Shown one piece after another: positions 19,101 to 25,016 of a stretch of DNA of 35,564 bases (position 1 is its first letter; the number at the start of each line of letters is the position of its first letter). The stretch covers positions 1 through 35,564 of the forward strand of contig CANIZL010000072.1 in NCBI GenBank assembly GCA_947471985.1, read 5' to 3'. Source of the DNA: Verrucomicrobiota bacterium (GTDB lineage Bacteria; Verrucomicrobiota; Verrucomicrobiia; Limisphaerales; UBA9464). The notes under the pieces were generated by a model. The model did no database searches. It had not been told where the DNA came from and saw only the letters and a program-made list of their open reading frames with translations. A program made the translations under genes and the position numbers.

Positions 19101-19365
19101 CCTCCGCAGCGTACAAACTGAAGACAAAATCATAAAGCGTGCCGTCCGCCGGCGTCTTGGCGTCGTCCGTTAATCGCCCCTGATAGACGAACGAGTTCTG
19201 AGTCGGCGCGCCGGCACTCTCCGCAAAGCTCTGGCCACCCATCCAGACCGCCAGTACCAGCCTTGTCAACTCTGGTAACCACCGACGCAGCAGGGAAAAC
19301 CCAGCTTTGATTTCTACACGAATCCAAAGTACCTCCACGGAGCAAATGAGCAGATCCTGGGCCAA
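16120..19365 (-). CDS. Secreted fibre-like protein with long repeats and C-terminal Kelch propeller
   Basis: The 1081-residue frame opens with a TTG at 19365; the true start is unclear. A start near 19323 (ATT after GGAGGT) or a later TTG would still give a signal peptide, with hydrophobic core LTRLVLAVWMGGQSFA. The following head (NSFVYQGRLTDDAKTPADGT to ATPQALYAL) matches the head pattern of the gene at 11017-12285. About residues 180-660 are a shaft of degenerate 13-16-residue units (IPNLDAAKITTGTL type) interrupted by three copies of a longer module containing NVALLNRTNVFTSTNTF. A short Ala/Val heptad segment (ALQATVVALQATVAAL) leads to seven Kelch units of the form SGHTAVWTGQEMIVWGG over about 720-1080. 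This implies a seven-bladed propeller at the tip. It is first in the putative operon and overlaps the BNR gene by ATGA. A surface fibre with a binding head is inference. Confidence 0.78.
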   Translation of the reverse strand: MAQDLLICSVEVLWIRVEIKAGFSLLRRWLPELTRLVLAVWMGGQSFAESAGAPTQNSFVYQGRLTDDAKTPADGTLYDFVFSLYAAEANGAVVGIPVTNNAVPVYGGVFVVNLDFGYGVFNGTPRWLQTTVRKKPASTFQVLSPRQPLSATPQALYALTVADGSVTAGKVTGLLNAANIPGLDTSKIVSGNLEDARLTPNVALLNRTNVFSSTNTFNGVVKATNANNQFTGTFTGNGAALTALNATQMTTGELDPSRVPNLDAGKITTGILGVTRVPDLDSAKITSGTLALARIPNLDATRIPNLDAAKITTGNLGDARLTPNVALLNRTNVFTSTNTFNGVVQATNASNQFTGTFTGNGAALTALNASQVTTGVLDPSRVPTLDAAKIASGILGVSRIPDLDAAKITSGTLALARIPNLDATRIPNLDAAKISTGELDPARVPTLDAAKIASGILGVTRIPDLDAAKIASGTLALARIPNLDATRIPNLDAAKITTGELEDARLSPNVALLNRTNVFTSTNTFKGAVTATNANNQFTGTFTGNGSAVTALNADQVTTGVLDPTRVPTLDAGKITTGVLGVTRIPDLDAAKITSGTLVLARIPNLDATRIPNLDAAKISTGVLDPARVPNLDANKITTGTLAADRIPSLDATKIGAGTLADDRLGSGIARTSELAALQATVVALQATVAALAGGSAGGTVISPNPGDPALLGAGLRLTVTVAAPGWVDDSAAATAPLPRSGHTAVWTGQEMIVWGGNYLKGKYLSDGASYRPELSQWIPVALYHAPEARMNHSAVWTGTEMLVWGGYNGTDYLAGGGRFTVGNNLWVSMSPSILSARERHGAVWTGSRWVIWGGSNAGGRLADGALYDPLTDSWTLLPGTGAPAPRAGASMVWAGDRLLVWGGDGASGLPLNTGAQLLFVNGLPTAWSPINASGAPSARSGHTAVWTGQRLLVWGGTSSASTSVGDGAAYDPASNSWQPLATANAPSARSLHNAVWTGSEMVVYGGQTASGLTATGAAYDPATDQWRVLGNPGSPQARTKATAIWSGTEVIFFGGRGNTSALAALQRLNPQPAWYFFRKP
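17390..18860 (-). repeat. Nested coding repeats in the Kelch fibre gene
   Basis: Three copies of the module containing the CCGTTGAACGTGTTCGTGCT-like stretch begin near 17786, 18341 and 18710. The spacings are 555 and 369 bp, both multiples of three. The 186-bp difference matches an extra 62-residue block, whose near-identical copies start near 17893 and 18079. Shorter units of about 13-16 codons repeat throughout. Near-identity between copies points to recent duplication or gene conversion. Confidence 0.82.
19321..19336 (-). promoter_or_regulatory. Strong Shine-Dalgarno GGAGGT that may select an ATT start
   Basis: On the minus strand GGAGGT occupies 19336-19331. The only in-frame near-cognate start at proper distance is ATT at 19323-19321, 7 nt away. 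Other genes in this window lack such a site. It could be chance within coding sequence, because ATT is a very rare start codon. Confidence 0.3.
19349..19365 (-). promoter_or_regulatory. Candidate sigma-54 (-24/-12) promoter for the secreted-protein operon
   Basis: The minus strand reads TTGGCCCAGGATCTGCT from 19365 to 19349. GG and GC are separated by exactly 10 nt, and about 10 of the 13 informative positions agree with TTGGCACG-N4-TTGCT. The predicted transcription start would be near 19338, just upstream of the GGAGGT. A divergently encoded sigma-54 activator and upstream dyads support it. The A at -22 and a T at -15 of the consensus are not matched. The site would lie inside the frame if translation began at 19365. 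Confidence 0.42.
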
Positions 19366-19656
19366 GGTTAATAACTACTTTTACATACAGATTTAAAATA
19401 CTGGCATTCAATTGGATACAGTTGCTTTCTCAGACCGCTCGTGCCGCCAGAAATCGAACAGTCCACTGTATTTGATACAATATAACTGTATTTATTACAG
19501 GCTACTTCAGATACCCTTACTCAATTCGTTGCCGGTCATCCGCACCCAGGCTCGCCCCGCCCCAACCCACAGTCCCCCAGCCCACCACAGTCCGTCGGCG
19601 ATCCATCCGCTGCTGCCGGTCGCGGTCATCGGAACAAAACCCATCCGACGGAAATC
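19366..19656. other. Divergent intergenic region between secreted-protein operon and kinase gene
   Basis: The 291-nt region is AT-rich from 19366 to about 19510 and GC-rich after that. It holds the two dyads at 19466-19500 and isolated TACAG half-sites at 19386-19390 and 19427-19431. I found no convincing small ORF, RNA gene or sigma-70 promoter for the kinase gene. Confidence 0.55.
19466..19500. promoter_or_regulatory. Two tandem dyads, candidate upstream activating sites for the NtrC-type regulator
   Basis: CTGTATTTGATACAA (19466-19480) and CTGTATTTATTACAG (19486-19500) are 15-bp dyads of form CTGTA-N5-TACAG. The second is perfect and the first has one mismatch. Their starts are exactly 20 bp apart, about two helical turns, so both face the same side. 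They lie about 130-160 bp upstream of the predicted sigma-54 start, a normal distance for enhancer sites of NtrC-family activators. Confidence 0.55.
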
Positions 19657-21423
19657 ATGGGAGCCTTTTCCCGCGCGACAAAAAACCCAATGGACGAAGG
19701 CCTAAGCGTTGCCTATCGTGGTGTTTTGTTCATCCCTTCAAATGGAATCGGAGCGTCCTCTTCGCCCGTCAGCCTCACGCCGCAACAGTTCGCGGCGGCG
19801 TTTCCCTTTTACCTTTCGGTTGATTCGAATTTACGGATCCTGGGCGCCGGCAAGTCCCTGCGGCAGATCTGCCCGGATGCGGCCCCGGGCGCCCACCTCG
19901 GAGAGTGCTTTGCCTGTCTCCGGCCGGAAGGGCCCCTCGATCGGGCGCATTTGTTGAAAAACCTGCTCCACTTCTTCTTGTTGGAGCATCAAAAGCAACC
20001 CCTGAAACTAAGGGGCCAATTCATTCACCACCCGGAGCTGGACACCCTTACATTCCTCGGATCCCCCTGGCTCACCAGCGTGGACGAGGTCGACCAGTTA
20101 GGTTTGAACTTTCACGATTTTGCGGTCCATGATCCCGTGGTGGACATGTTGCTGGCCTTTCAGTCAGCGAGAATCGCAATGGCAGACGCCGGGAAGCTCG
20201 CCGAAAAGCTGCACCTTCAGCGGGAGCAATTGCAGAAAGCGAATGCTGTCCTCGAACAACAGGCAGCCGAAAACGCCCGCCTGGCCTATATCACCGCACG
20301 CACCGACAACTCCGTGGTCCTCACGGATGCTTTGAAACGGACGGTTTGGGTGAACGACGGCTTTACCCGACTGACCGGATACAGCCTGGAAGAAATGCTG
20401 GGGAAATCCCCGGGCCTGCTCCTTCAGGGCCCCGACACGGACTCCGGTACCGTCCAGCAGATCCGGGATCACATTCACCGAGGTGTGGATTACCATGGTG
20501 ATATTCTTAACTATGCCAAGGACGGGCGCATTTACTGGATCCACTTCGAGATCCAAGCCATGCGTAACGCCCAAGGAGAAATCACCCATTTCATGTCCAT
20601 CGGTACCGACATTACCAAGCGCCGGGAAATGGACCGGTATCTGCGGGACGCCCGGCAGAATGCCGAAGAAGCCACCGCCGCAAAGAATGAATTTCTGGCG
20701 ACGATCAGCCATGAGCTGCGAACCCCGTTGACCTCGATTCGGGGCTTCCTGCAAACCCTCTTAGCCGACCCGCAGATGCCGGTGCCCCTCCGGCAGGAGT
20801 TTTTGGGAGTTATCCACGGCCAATCAATCCGGATCTCGCGTTTGGTGGACAGCCTCCTGACCTTGAGCAGTCTGGAGAGTGGGCGCACCCAATTCCACGA
20901 TGAACTGTTGGACCTTGGGCAGATCGCCCAAAACAGCCTGAGGGAAATTTCCCCTATGGCGGCGGATAAATCCCATCGAATCGAGGCGACCCTGCCACTA
21001 ATTGCGGTGCCGTTTCTTGGGGATCCAATCCAGCTGCAGTCGATCTTCAGCAATCTACTCACCAACGCGGTGAAGTTCACGCCCGATGGGGGCATCATCA
21101 GCCTTGGATTGAGCGTCCACAACCACGAGGTATGGATCACCGTTGAAGACAACGGTCCCGGCATACCGCCCGCCCATCGGCACAAAGTGTTTGAACGATT
21201 TCATCGAATCTATCGCCAGGGAATCTCGCAGGAAGGCACGGGCCTGGGACTGCCGATCGTCCAGGCGATCGTGGCTCACTATGGTGGCAGGATTCAACTT
21301 AAGTCCCACGAGAACCAAGGCTGCTGCTTCCAAATTTTTCTGCCGTTGACCGCCGGAGTCCCTGGCATTCCCGCAGAGCAAGGATTAGAAAACCCTTCAC
21401 CTGCTCACCCCTTCGGCGATTGA
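19657..21423 (+). CDS. HNOBA-PAS sensor histidine kinase
   Basis: The 588-residue product has no signal peptide or membrane span, so it is predicted to be cytoplasmic. Residues 48-185 follow the heme-NO-binding-associated (HNOBA) pattern known from soluble guanylate cyclases: FPFYLSVDSNLRILGAGKSL, KLRGQFIHHPELDTLTFLGS, and HDPVVDMLL leading into a coiled coil (about 175-210). A PAS domain follows (213-325; TDALKRTVWVNDGFTRLTGY). HisKA carries H352 in ISHELRTP. The ATPase domain has the N-box NLLTNAVKF (467-475), DNGPG (498-502) and GTGLGLPI (527-534). All residues needed for autophosphorylation are present. It starts 291 nt from the divergent operon, and the regulator gene follows 31 nt downstream, so the two form a two-component pair. 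The ligand is unknown; an H-NOX/NO link is suggested by the domain only. An alternative start is the ATG at 19690. Confidence 0.9.
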   Translation: MGAFSRATKNPMDEGLSVAYRGVLFIPSNGIGASSSPVSLTPQQFAAAFPFYLSVDSNLRILGAGKSLRQICPDAAPGAHLGECFACLRPEGPLDRAHLLKNLLHFFLLEHQKQPLKLRGQFIHHPELDTLTFLGSPWLTSVDEVDQLGLNFHDFAVHDPVVDMLLAFQSARIAMADAGKLAEKLHLQREQLQKANAVLEQQAAENARLAYITARTDNSVVLTDALKRTVWVNDGFTRLTGYSLEEMLGKSPGLLLQGPDTDSGTVQQIRDHIHRGVDYHGDILNYAKDGRIYWIHFEIQAMRNAQGEITHFMSIGTDITKRREMDRYLRDARQNAEEATAAKNEFLATISHELRTPLTSIRGFLQTLLADPQMPVPLRQEFLGVIHGQSIRISRLVDSLLTLSSLESGRTQFHDELLDLGQIAQNSLREISPMAADKSHRIEATLPLIAVPFLGDPIQLQSIFSNLLTNAVKFTPDGGIISLGLSVHNHEVWITVEDNGPGIPPAHRHKVFERFHRIYRQGISQEGTGLGLPIVQAIVAHYGGRIQLKSHENQGCCFQIFLPLTAGVPGIPAEQGLENPSPAHPFGD

Positions 21424-21454
21424 AAGGTACAAATATGTTCCACCCTACCTGCCT

Positions 21455-22837
21455 ATGCGCCTAGTTGACAAGTCCGCCCACCGGGTGTTGGTCGCGGACG
21501 ATGATGACGCGATTCGACTTTTACTAAAGTACAACCTGACAATCCATGGTTTTCAGCCGGTGCTGGCCCAAAATGGTCGAGAGGCCATCGAAATGGCCGA
21601 CGACGAATTTGGCTGCGCGCTCATCGATCTGAAGATGCCGGAAATTGACGGTATTGGTGTGCTCCAACACTTCAGGCAAAAACACCCGGAGGTCCCGGTA
21701 ATCATCTTGTCCGCCATCAACCAAGTAAAGGAAGCGGTCGGAGCGATGAAGCTGGGGGCGATCGAATACATCACCAAACCCTTCGACCTTGACCAATTAC
21801 TTACCTTAATCCATAAGACAGTAAAATATGCGGCGGCGTTGCGCAAGGCCTCCTTGATACGCGACGCCATGACGCGACCACCACCCGATGCAGAATTTGC
21901 CGGAAAATCACCGGTCGCTCAGAGCTTGCTTGAGACTATTAAGCGGGTTGGATCTAACAATGCAACCGTGTTGCTCACGGGCGAAACCGGAGTGGGCAAG
22001 GGGTTAATTGCCCGCATGATCCACCGCGCAAGCGCCCGGGAAGAGGAACCCTTTATTTCCGTAAGTTGTCCGGCGTTACCCCGCGAGTTGCTCGAGTCAG
22101 AGATGTTTGGTCATGAAAAAGGGGCTTTTACCGGTGCCTTGCGTCGGCGTATTGGACGCATCGAGATGGCGGAGGGTGGGACACTCTTTCTCGACGAGAT
22201 CGGGGACTTGCCGGTGCTCCTTCAACCCAAACTCCTCACCGTGATTCAGGACCGGCAGTTTTATCGCCTTGGCGGCGCTGAAAAACTGAACGCCAACATC
22301 CGACTCATTGCCGCCACAAACGTAGATCTGCAGGAAAAAATCGCCCTGAGGGAATTCAGGGAAGACCTCTACTACCGGCTTAATGTGATTCCCATTCACA
22401 TACCGCCACTTCGGGAACGACTGGAGGACCTGCCCGCCATTTGCCGGCAGGTGCTGAGACGACTTCACACCGGCCGTCAGGGCGACTGCTTTGAAATCTC
22501 TCCGGCGAGTCTCCAGGTATTGAGCCAGTACACTTGGCCGGGCAATGTGCGGGAGTTGGAGAATCTACTGGAACGGGCTTCGACTTTTACCGACGGATCG
22601 GTGATCGAACCGAAACACCTGCCGCCCGATATATTTCTCCAGCCCCATAAATCGAGGCCCCAGCCCACAGCCGCCGCCGAGGCAAACATTTCCGGCATGA
22701 CGCTGGATGAAGTGGAAAAAATGGCTATCAGGCAAACCTTGGCGTTTTGCCAGAACAACAAGGCCGCCACCGCCCGTCAACTGGGTATCACCGAGAAATC
22801 GATTTATAATAAAATGGCCAGACTGGGCCTGAAATAA
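21455..22837 (+). CDS. NtrC-family sigma-54-dependent response regulator
   Basis: The 460-residue product has the full three-domain NtrC layout. The receiver (residues 9-125) has the acidic pocket DDDD at 15-18, phospho-acceptor D58 (ALIDLKMP) and the KPF lysine at 108. The AAA+ domain (about 148-375) has Walker A GETGVGKG (176-183), the sigma-54-contacting GAFTGA loop (223-228), Walker B GGTLFLDE (241-248) and the R-finger region REDLYYRLNV. The C-terminal Fis-type helix-turn-helix covers about 425-460 (LDEVEKMAIRQTLAF, KAATARQLGITEKSIYNKM). It should activate sigma-54 promoters when phosphorylated by the kinase encoded just upstream. The dyads at 19466-19500 and the -24/-12 element at 19349-19365 make the divergent secreted-protein operon the most obvious target. 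The ATG at 21455 is the first that keeps the receiver intact. Confidence 0.94.
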   Translation: MRLVDKSAHRVLVADDDDAIRLLLKYNLTIHGFQPVLAQNGREAIEMADDEFGCALIDLKMPEIDGIGVLQHFRQKHPEVPVIILSAINQVKEAVGAMKLGAIEYITKPFDLDQLLTLIHKTVKYAAALRKASLIRDAMTRPPPDAEFAGKSPVAQSLLETIKRVGSNNATVLLTGETGVGKGLIARMIHRASAREEEPFISVSCPALPRELLESEMFGHEKGAFTGALRRRIGRIEMAEGGTLFLDEIGDLPVLLQPKLLTVIQDRQFYRLGGAEKLNANIRLIAATNVDLQEKIALREFREDLYYRLNVIPIHIPPLRERLEDLPAICRQVLRRLHTGRQGDCFEISPASLQVLSQYTWPGNVRELENLLERASTFTDGSVIEPKHLPPDIFLQPHKSRPQPTAAAEANISGMTLDEVEKMAIRQTLAFCQNNKAATARQLGITEKSIYNKMARLGLK

Positions 22838-22856
22838 TCATCCTGTTCTATCGACC

Positions 22857-22894
22857 ACCGACACATATCAGGTTCCTGCGGGATGTCGGTTTTC
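22857..22894. terminator. Candidate terminator between convergent genes
   Basis: ACCGACA (22857-22863) pairs with TGTCGGT (22884-22890), enclosing a small CAGG-TT-CCTG stem. A T-rich run (TTTTCGTTCTT) follows on the plus strand. It lies 19 nt after the regulator stop and before the convergent cyclase gene. Confidence 0.5.
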
Positions 22895-22950
22895 GTTCTT
22901 CAAGTCCATTTCCCGGGACAGGGCGCCGCATTGGGGGCGGCTGACCCACT

Positions 22951-23994
22951 TCAAAAAGTAGCCAAGGGATTGATTGGCGAGCCGGTGCCGCCGGGGACGG
23001 CCAGAGGGGCGACCGTCAGGAGGAATTCCCAGCGCTTGCGCTGTTGCGCCGCGCGGCTGACGGCTTCCAGATCGCAGTTGTCCAGGATCCAGACGCCCAT
23101 CGCCGTCAGACAGAGTTGATGCAGCGGCATCGCCACGTCGGTCACGCCTGAGGGGAGGACGTCGGCCGCGGCGTCGCTGCCGATGACCGAGACGTCGCGC
23201 TGCTTCAGCCAGCGGGCACAGGTGCCGTGCAGGCCGGCGAACTTCCCGCTCCACGCGCCCAGCGCGGCCCGACGGGCCCAGCGGCCGGTGCGGATCAGGA
23301 CGATGTCCCCCCGGCCCACCCGAACTCCTGCCCGCTTCTCCCAAGCCTCCAGATCCGCCGGGTAAATAGGGGTGCCGGGCTCCAGATAAGGCAACCCCTG
23401 CAGCGCCGGAATGTCCATCAGGATCCCCCGGCCCTGGATGCCCTCCTTCAGATTCTGCACGCCCAGATTTCGGGCTCCTCCCAGGGTGACGTCCGTCTGT
23501 TCGTAGCCGTTGTACATTTTCCCGCGGTAAAACATGTGGCACAGGCTGTCGATATGCGTGTGCGCCAGTCCGTGGTAGGAAACCCGAAAGGTGTCGGCGA
23601 CCGAATAGCCCGGGTTGTTCGTGCCCGTGCGGTCCATCGAGTGGAAGAAGGGGGAGCCGTTGTCGGCCGCCGGTTCCTTCTCCACGTCCCGGGCCAGCGA
23701 GACGGAAACTCCGTCGCGGACCTGTCGCAGGGCGCGTTTGCGGACGGTCGGCGTGATCAGGTTCAAGGCCCCTAGTTGATCCGTCGAGCCCCAGCGACCC
23801 CAATTGGAGAGTTCCACCATGCTGCGGTCGAAGTCGTCCCGGGTGGCGAAGGTCGCCAAATTCTCTGAAATCGCCACGGTCGCCGGCGCGGTCGTGCCGG
23901 GGTTCGGCTGGGCCGCTACGACGCCCAGCAGGAGCGAACCCAGTCCGACGAGGGGTCCGAAGAGTCCCGCGATAATCTTCCGTGGCTGATTCAT
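22951..23994 (-). CDS. Exported cyclase-family (kynurenine formamidase-like) metal hydrolase
   Basis: Translation from the ATG at 23994 gives 347 residues with a hydrophobic N-terminal signal (KIIAGLFGPLVGLGSLLLGV, then AAQPN). The fold signature of the cyclase family (Pfam Cyclase, PF04199) is the metal motif HTHIDSLCH, matching H-x-H-x-D-x-x-x-H, with GRGILMDIP before and VGRGDIVLIRTGRW after. It belongs with bacterial cyclase-like amidohydrolases that open lactam, lactone or formamide bonds; the substrate cannot be named. Export to the periplasm or membrane is unusual for kynurenine formamidase, so it is unlikely to be in tryptophan catabolism. It lies 50 nt downstream of the deoR-type gene on the same strand, and the two are likely one transcript, which ties it to the microcompartment regulon. 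A longer frame opening at 24324 overlaps the regulator and has non-coding character upstream. Confidence 0.82.
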   Translation of the reverse strand: MNQPRKIIAGLFGPLVGLGSLLLGVVAAQPNPGTTAPATVAISENLATFATRDDFDRSMVELSNWGRWGSTDQLGALNLITPTVRKRALRQVRDGVSVSLARDVEKEPAADNGSPFFHSMDRTGTNNPGYSVADTFRVSYHGLAHTHIDSLCHMFYRGKMYNGYEQTDVTLGGARNLGVQNLKEGIQGRGILMDIPALQGLPYLEPGTPIYPADLEAWEKRAGVRVGRGDIVLIRTGRWARRAALGAWSGKFAGLHGTCARWLKQRDVSVIGSDAAADVLPSGVTDVAMPLHQLCLTAMGVWILDNCDLEAVSRAAQQRKRWEFLLTVAPLAVPGGTGSPINPLATF

Positions 23995-24044
23995 GAAAGG
24001 GTGAGGGGGTTCGGAGGAATCACCCGGCATCACCCGGGCGGCGG

Positions 24045-24932
24045 CTAGTCGATGAACCCGTCGTTTTCGTTGGAAATGCCGGCGGTCCGCGGAGACGAGG
24101 CTGGCGCCGCGAGTTTGCGACGGACGCCCCGGGTTGCCCGCGGTCGGGGCGGCAGGATCACTTTCGGTCCGTCGGCCGCCGCCACGATCAGTTCCACGCC
24201 CGCCTGCGCCAGAGCCTGCTGCATTTCCTCCGAGGGGAAGCGCTCGGTGATCAGGGTGTCGATGGCCTCCAGCCCACACAGCCGGCTGATTGATTGCCGA
24301 CCGAACTTGGTGTGGTCCACACACAGGATCACTCGATGGGCGGCCTGCATCATGGCCCGCTGGATCTCGATGAGCAGTCCGTGGGAGTTGGTAATGCCAT
24401 CCGGGCTGATCCCGCCGCAGCTCATGATGGCCACGTCGGCATGGATCTGGGTGAACGCCGCCACTGCCAACGGACCGACCAGCACGCCCAGCCGCGGATA
24501 GATCACCCCGCCGGTCACCACGACCTCCAATTTCGCCGAGGACGAAAACGTGTTCGCCACCGGGAGCGAATTGGTGATGATGTGCGGGCTCTTGGCTTCG
24601 AGATGCTGGGCGACGTGGGCGCAGGTGGAACCGGCGTCCACGATGACCGTCTGATTGGGTAGGATCAGCCCGGCACAGGCTTGGGCGATGGCCTCCTTCT
24701 CCGCCAATTGATGCGTGTCCCGGGTGGAGAAGATGAACTCGTCCGACTTCGGATTGATCAGCCGCGCCCCGCCGTGCGTGCGGCGCACCTTGCCGTTCGC
24801 TTCCAGGAGATCGAGATCCCGCCGGACGGTGGACACCGAGGCATCCACCAGTTCCGAAAGCTCGTCCAGCGAGGCGAATTCCACCTTGGTCAGGTGTTCT
24901 TCAATCCGGCTTTGACGTTCTTCCGATTGCAT
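24045..24932 (-). CDS. DeoR-family transcriptional regulator of the BMC operon
   Basis: The 295-residue product has an N-terminal DeoR helix-turn-helix (residues 7-56; RIEEHLTKVEFASLDELSEL, VSTVRRDLDLLEANGKVRR, THGGARL). It is followed by a DeoR sensor domain of the sugar-isomerase-like fold (about 75-235), with VIVDAGSTCAH and DHTKFGR. DeoR proteins of this type usually bind a phosphorylated sugar intermediate and repress the adjacent catabolic operon. The C-terminal 45 residues (RPRATRGVRRKLAAPASSPR and on) are an Ala/Pro/Arg-rich tail not usual in the family. The gene is divergent from pduL across 84 nt that contain a direct repeat and a palindrome. Given the aldolase in the operon, fuculose-1-phosphate or rhamnulose-1-phosphate is the likely inducer by inference. 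Confidence 0.9.
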   Translation of the reverse strand: MQSEERQSRIEEHLTKVEFASLDELSELVDASVSTVRRDLDLLEANGKVRRTHGGARLINPKSDEFIFSTRDTHQLAEKEAIAQACAGLILPNQTVIVDAGSTCAHVAQHLEAKSPHIITNSLPVANTFSSSAKLEVVVTGGVIYPRLGVLVGPLAVAAFTQIHADVAIMSCGGISPDGITNSHGLLIEIQRAMMQAAHRVILCVDHTKFGRQSISRLCGLEAIDTLITERFPSEEMQQALAQAGVELIVAAADGPKVILPPRPRATRGVRRKLAAPASSPRTAGISNENDGFID

Positions 24933-25016
24933 GGCGTTTCAAAAGCGTGGTAGGTTTTGGTAGATCTTGCAAGAATTCGATTGACGTTATTTCAAATTCT
25001 ATCTATCGATACCAAC
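24933..25016. promoter_or_regulatory. Divergent deoR/BMC control region with candidate operators
   Basis: TGGTAG occurs at 24948-24953 and again at 24958-24963, exactly 10 bp apart, so on one face of the helix. Directly next to it is the perfect 10-bp palindrome TCTTGCAAGA (24965-24974). Either could be the operator of the DeoR protein. A sigma-54 reading of TTGG-to-TTGC here fails because the spacing is 8, not 10. Confidence 0.5.
24981..25009 (+). promoter_or_regulatory. Weak candidate sigma-70 promoter for the BMC operon
   Basis: TTGACG (24981-24986) is separated by 17 bp from TATCGA (25004-25009). The -35 is good and the -10 is poor. Transcription would start at about the pduL ATG (25017), giving an almost leaderless mRNA, consistent with the absence of a Shine-Dalgarno site. 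Confidence 0.28.

Noticed and set aside
23995-24324. Longer cyclase frame starting at 24324
   Set aside because: It overlaps the DeoR gene by almost 300 bases, and the extra 110 residues are Arg/Gly-rich and lie before the signal peptide.
24958-24970. TTGG...TTGC considered as a sigma-54 promoter for pduL
   Set aside because: GG to GC spacing is 8 nt rather than the required 10.
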